From positions 1 to 9,010 of the forward strand of contig CAYRWY010000238.1 in assembly GCA_964427955.1 (NCBI GenBank): a stretch of 9,010 nt of DNA, given 5' to 3'. Position 1 is the stretch's first letter. The number at the start of each line of letters is the position of its first letter. The position numbers were made by a program, and so were the translations under genes. The DNA is from JACRBK01 sp964427955. Lineage in GTDB: Bacteria; Chloroflexota; Anaerolineae; Aggregatilineales; Aggregatilineaceae. The notes under the pieces were generated by a model that was not told the DNA's origin, did not search any database, and saw only the letters and a list, made by a program, of their open reading frames with translations. Shown here in pieces: positions 6,218 through 9,010 of the stretch.

Positions 6218-6234
6218 TGTACTACTATTCACAC
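6217..6234. promoter_or_regulatory. Candidate Rex operator in the rex promoter
   Basis: TTGTAC-TACTAT-TCACAC matches the Rex consensus TTGTGA-n6-TCACAA at 9 of 12 specified positions, with correct 18-bp geometry. It begins at the last base of the -10 box and covers the predicted transcription start, a position from which bound Rex would block transcription. Autoregulation is common for rex genes, so the location adds support. The outer halves are imperfect. Confidence 0.45.
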
Positions 6235-6278
6235 ACGAATTGAGGCAGTTTGACTAAGACAAGGAGGCAGGCAGCCGG

Positions 6279-6911
6279 ATGAGTAGCGTTCCAGGTAGTA
6301 TACCGGACATTGTGATCGGGCGGTTGCCGATTTATTTGCGTGCCTTGAATCGTATGATTCAAGAAGATAAAGAATTTACCTCTTCGCATGAATTGGCCGA
6401 ACGCCTGGGGATCAGTTCGGCCCAGATTCGCAAGGATCTGTCCCATTTTGGCGAGTTTGGCAAGCAGGGCACCGGCTACAATATTGATTATCTGTACGAC
6501 CAGATTCGGCGCATTCTCAAGGTGGACCGCGAGTGGGTGGTAGCGGTGGTCGGGGTCGGTGACCTGGGCCATGCTATCGCGAACTACCGCGGGTTCCAGG
6601 CGCGCGGCTTCCGCATTGCGGCGCTGTTCGATGCCGATCCCTCCAAGATCGGCGAACAGATCGGCGGCCTGACGGTTCAGCCGATGGACCGGATCGACGA
6701 CGAGATTCAGCGCTTGAAGATCAAGGTGGCGATGGTGGCGGTTCCCGCCGACCAGGCCCAGGCGGTGTCCAACCAGCTCATCCAGGCCGGAGTGCGCGGG
6801 CTGCTGAACTACGCGCCGATCACGCTGGCGGTGCCGCCGGGCGTGCGCGTGCAGTATATCGATCCGGCGGTGCACCTTCAGCGTATGACCTACTACCTCG
6901 ATCCCGGTTAA
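6279..6911 (+). CDS. rex: Redox-sensing transcriptional repressor Rex
   Basis: A dimeric repressor that reads the NADH/NAD+ ratio. It binds operators when NADH is low and leaves DNA when NADH binds. The 210-residue length is normal. The N-terminal winged helix (about 9-75) contains SSHELAERLGISSAQIRKDL (35-54) and FGEFGKQGTGY (57-67), both family-typical. The Rossmann domain has VGVGDLG (91-97) as the dinucleotide loop and D118 at the end of the second strand, where Asp favours NAD(H) over NADP(H). LLNYAPITLAVPPGVRV (175-191) and the C-terminal swapped helix YIDPAVHLQRMTYYL (193-207) complete the fold. R15, Y103 and D195 appear to correspond to the Arg-Tyr-Asp sensing triad described for Thermus Rex. 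AAGGAGG (6261-6267) is a strong ribosome binding site, 11 bp from the ATG. It is transcribed alone and converges on the VanZ-like gene. Confidence 0.97.
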   Translation: MSSVPGSIPDIVIGRLPIYLRALNRMIQEDKEFTSSHELAERLGISSAQIRKDLSHFGEFGKQGTGYNIDYLYDQIRRILKVDREWVVAVVGVGDLGHAIANYRGFQARGFRIAALFDADPSKIGEQIGGLTVQPMDRIDDEIQRLKIKVAMVAVPADQAQAVSNQLIQAGVRGLLNYAPITLAVPPGVRVQYIDPAVHLQRMTYYLDPG

Positions 6912-6920
6912 CCTCGTACC

Positions 6921-6946
6921 AGGGGCGGGTGCCAGGACCCGCCTCT
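6921..6946. terminator. GC-rich hairpin between convergent rex and VanZ-like genes
   Basis: GGCGGGT (6924-6930) pairs with ACCCGCC (6937-6943) around a 6-nt loop. Adding 6921-6923 with 6944-6946 (one G-U pair) gives a 10-bp stem. It occupies most of the 33-bp gap between convergent stops and overlaps the TAG of the VanZ-like gene. No T-tract follows on either strand, so it may act as a barrier or mRNA 3'-end stabiliser rather than a classical intrinsic terminator. Confidence 0.5.
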
Positions 6947-7400
6947 ACCGCGCGATCATGCGCCGTGCCAGGAATTTCCGGCACGCCGCGGCCTGGAGCG
7001 CGAGCAGCGCGGCGGTGGTCGCGCCGAGATAGTCCAGGCCGATGTCCCGTACGGACGAGGATCGCCCCGCGACAAAACTTTGGTGCAGCTCGTCGGTGAT
7101 GGCAAAGCTCAAGGTGATCAACAGCGCCATCGCCAGCGCATCGTGCGGCGGCTTGCCGCTCATCCGCAAAGCGCGCAGCAGCAGCACCGCCAGCAGTCCA
7201 TAGCTCAGGACGTGCGCTCCTTTTTTGATGAGTGTTTCCCAGCCGCCCGCGAAGACCGGGATGGCGCCGGAGAAATAGACGCCCGTCGTCCCGGCGGGCC
7301 GCCCCACTTTGGGTTGGGACGAGGCGAAGAAGATCAGCACCATCAGGCTGATCACCGGACCCCAGGTCAATACGATACGAGTGAGTTTACGATACGCCAT
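6945..7400 (-). CDS. VanZ-like family membrane protein
   Basis: A small integral membrane protein of 151 residues with about four hydrophobic segments (11-27, 62-79, 88-104, 118-139). The VanZ-like signature is visible: FFASSQP (24-30), KKGAHVLSYGLLA (59-71), ITDELHQSFVAGRSSSVRDI (101-120) and a following GLDYLGA with a second acidic residue. VanZ confers low-level teicoplanin resistance in enterococci. Most family members are uncharacterised, so resistance should not be assumed here. The frame is open upstream to an ATG at 7466, but those 22 residues are hydrophilic and unlike the family N-terminus, so MAYRKLTRIV at 7400 is preferred even though its ribosome binding site is weak. It is divergent from proC and convergent with rex. 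Confidence 0.86.
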   Translation of the reverse strand: MAYRKLTRIVLTWGPVISLMVLIFFASSQPKVGRPAGTTGVYFSGAIPVFAGGWETLIKKGAHVLSYGLLAVLLLRALRMSGKPPHDALAMALLITLSFAITDELHQSFVAGRSSSVRDIGLDYLGATTAALLALQAAACRKFLARRMIAR

Positions 7401-7503
7401 GATTTGGGTATTCTCTCTATGCTGAAACGCTGCTTTTACGCTAACATCAGATGAATTGCGCAGCAATAGACGCTTGTGGGGCGCTCACCTGACGAGGAAA
7501 ATT

Positions 7504-8385
7504 ATGTTCACGGACCAAACCATCGCTTTCATTGGCAGTGGGATCATGGGCGAAGCCATGATTCAAGGGCTGCTTGCCCAGCAGATGCTTACGCCATCCC
7601 AGATCATCGCCGCCGATCCCCGGCCCGAGCGCCTGGAAGAACTCGCCAGCCGCTATGGGATACACATGACTGCCAACAACCTGGACGCCGCGACGAAAGC
7701 GAATATCCTGGTCCTGTCGGTCAAGCCCCAGGTCTTGGACGAGGTGCTGCCCGAAGTGCGCGGTGGCGCGCGGACCTGTTCGCTGGTGGTCAGCATCGTC
7801 GCCGGGGCGCCGATCCGCAAGATCGCGGATGGGCTGGCGAATTCGTGCGTGGTGCGCGTCATGCCCAACACCCCGGCCCGTATCGGCCAAGGGATCAGCG
7901 TCTGGACGGCGACGCCCGAAGTCCCCGACGCCCAGCGCGAGCAGGCGCGTGTGCTGCTCAAGGCGTTGGGCGAAGAGATTTTCGTCAAGGACGAGGATTA
8001 TCTCGACATGGCGACGGCGCTCAGCGGCACCGGCCCGGCCTACATCTTTATGTTCATGGAAGCGATGATCGACGCGGGCGTACACATGGGCTTTTCGCGC
8101 CACATCGCCGAGAAGCTGGTGATCCAGACCATGCGCGGCTCGGTCGAATACGCGGCAGCGTCCGGCGAACATCCCGCCGTCCTGCGCAACCAGGTGACGA
8201 GTCCCGGCGGCACGTCCGCCGAAGCGATCTACCAGCTCGAAAAAGGTGGCCTGCGCACCGTCGTCTCGCGCGCGATCTGGGCGGCCTACCAGCGCAGCGT
8301 CGGCCTGGGCGGCGGTCGCAAAGTCTCGCGGCTGGCCGGGCGGCATCCTGACAATAGCAATAATGGCGAAGAAGAGGGAGAATAG
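7504..8385 (+). CDS. proC: Pyrroline-5-carboxylate reductase
   Basis: Reduces 1-pyrroline-5-carboxylate to L-proline with NAD(P)H, the last step of proline synthesis. The protein has 293 residues. The N-terminal Rossmann domain carries GSGIMG (11-16). LSVKPQ (71-76) and VRVMPNTPARIGQG (117-130) are conserved around the cofactor and substrate sites. The C-terminal helical dimerisation domain has the signature SGTGPAY (174-180) and SPGGTSAEAI (233-242). The last 24 or so residues (GGRKVSRLAGRHPDNSNNGEEEGE) extend past the usual end, first basic and then acidic. The ATG at 7504 has GAGG 6 bp upstream. An in-frame ATG at 7456 would add 16 residues ahead of the Rossmann strand and is unlikely. It lies between a divergent VanZ-like gene and atpA, with no obvious pathway partner. 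Confidence 0.96.
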   Translation: MFTDQTIAFIGSGIMGEAMIQGLLAQQMLTPSQIIAADPRPERLEELASRYGIHMTANNLDAATKANILVLSVKPQVLDEVLPEVRGGARTCSLVVSIVAGAPIRKIADGLANSCVVRVMPNTPARIGQGISVWTATPEVPDAQREQARVLLKALGEEIFVKDEDYLDMATALSGTGPAYIFMFMEAMIDAGVHMGFSRHIAEKLVIQTMRGSVEYAAASGEHPAVLRNQVTSPGGTSAEAIYQLEKGGLRTVVSRAIWAAYQRSVGLGGGRKVSRLAGRHPDNSNNGEEEGE

Positions 8386-8409
8386 GCCCCTAAAAGTATC
8401 ATATTCATT

Positions 8410-8437
8410 TTGAAAATTCGCCTACTTGTAATATATT
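8410..8437 (+). promoter_or_regulatory. Promoter for atpA
   Basis: TTGAAA (8410-8415) and TATATT (8432-8437) each match the sigma-70 consensus at 5 of 6 positions, with a 16-bp spacer. Transcription would start near 8444, leaving a leader of about 43 nt. The surrounding 8386-8445 is strikingly AT-rich compared with the genes on either side. A Rex-like operator covers the -10 box. Confidence 0.6.
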
Positions 8438-8451
8438 TAACAAAAAGGCGA
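8418..8451. promoter_or_regulatory. Candidate Rex operator within a 34-bp dyad before atpA
   Basis: The core, TTGTAATATATTTAACAA (8426-8443), matches TTGTGA-n6-TCACAA at 10 of 12 specified positions with exact 18-bp geometry. Its central six bases are the predicted -10 box. TCGCCT (8418-8423) and AGGCGA (8446-8451) flank it, two bases away on each side, and are perfect reverse complements. Core and outer arms therefore share one centre, with 13 of 17 base pairs symmetric overall. No T-tract follows, so a proC terminator is less likely than a protein-binding site. The rex gene itself is 1.5 kb upstream. Confidence 0.6.
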
Positions 8452-8486
8452 GGCGTTGTTCCAGTCTGCGAGGAGAACAGAACTAG

Positions 8487-9010
<524 letters not shown>

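Noticed and set aside
5410..6243. 277-codon plus-strand open frame opposite the amidase gene
   Set aside because: It is antisense to a convincing amidase and runs through the rex regulatory region.
6945..7400. Glycopeptide resistance gene
   Set aside because: It is only a VanZ-like family member without other van genes, and the family is broad and mostly uncharacterised.
7447..8346. 299-codon minus-strand open frame opposite proC
   Set aside because: It is the antisense shadow of proC; the composition is Arg/Asp/His-rich with no recognisable domain.
8418..8451. Terminator for proC
   Set aside because: The 6-bp stem would enclose a 22-nt AT-rich loop with no T-tract after it; the exact Rex-site geometry explains the symmetry better.

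Overview
The window looks like a high-GC chromosome segment of a Gram-positive-like (monoderm) bacterium, most plausibly a Chloroflexota/Anaerolineae-type genome. This rests on the combined content: a Rex repressor, obg-nadD pairing, a GbsR/MarR-type regulator, a VanZ-like protein, Thr/Pro-rich tails on exported proteins, and an exported DUF11-type protein with an LPATG motif. It is an inference from gene style and was not tested by any search. A run of exactly 100 N (4669-4768) marks a scaffold gap, so this is a draft or metagenome-derived assembly.

Layout, left to right. Positions 1-3151 hold a leftward cluster. A long-chain-type polyprenyl diphosphate synthase (3151 to 2204) has its own promoter. 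It is followed by a 154-bp intergenic repeat, then obg (2049 to 790), nadD (788 to 168, 1 bp after obg) and the first 54 codons of an exported protein (163 to 1, 4 bp after nadD). A GbsR/MarR-like regulator (3797 to 3261) is divergent from an exported LPATG-bearing protein (3996-4628), which ends in a UUCG-loop intrinsic terminator. After the gap come a DinB/ClbS-fold protein (about 4777-5256) and, convergent with it, a Tat-exported PGRP-type amidase (6048 to 5263).

Positions 6049-6278 are an AT-rich divergent regulatory region ahead of rex (6279-6911). rex converges on a VanZ-like membrane protein (7400 to 6945). proC (7504-8385) follows, and then, after a 101-bp AT-rich control region, the start of atpA (8487 to the window end, cut inside the Walker A motif).

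The most interesting signal is regulatory. The region before atpA contains an 18-bp Rex-operator-like palindrome (8426-8443) that covers the predicted -10 box. It is nested in a wider 34-bp dyad with the same centre. A weaker Rex-like site (6217-6234) overlaps the predicted start of rex transcription. Together they suggest a compact redox circuit in which Rex represses itself and the F1 ATP synthase genes when NADH is low. Other points of note are a pair of inverted 9-bp-period arrays between the polyprenyl synthase gene and obg, a polyprenyl synthase lacking the usual GKxTLP segment, and atpA starting its own transcript without atpH in front. I saw no tRNA, rRNA, CRISPR array, insertion sequence or defence gene.
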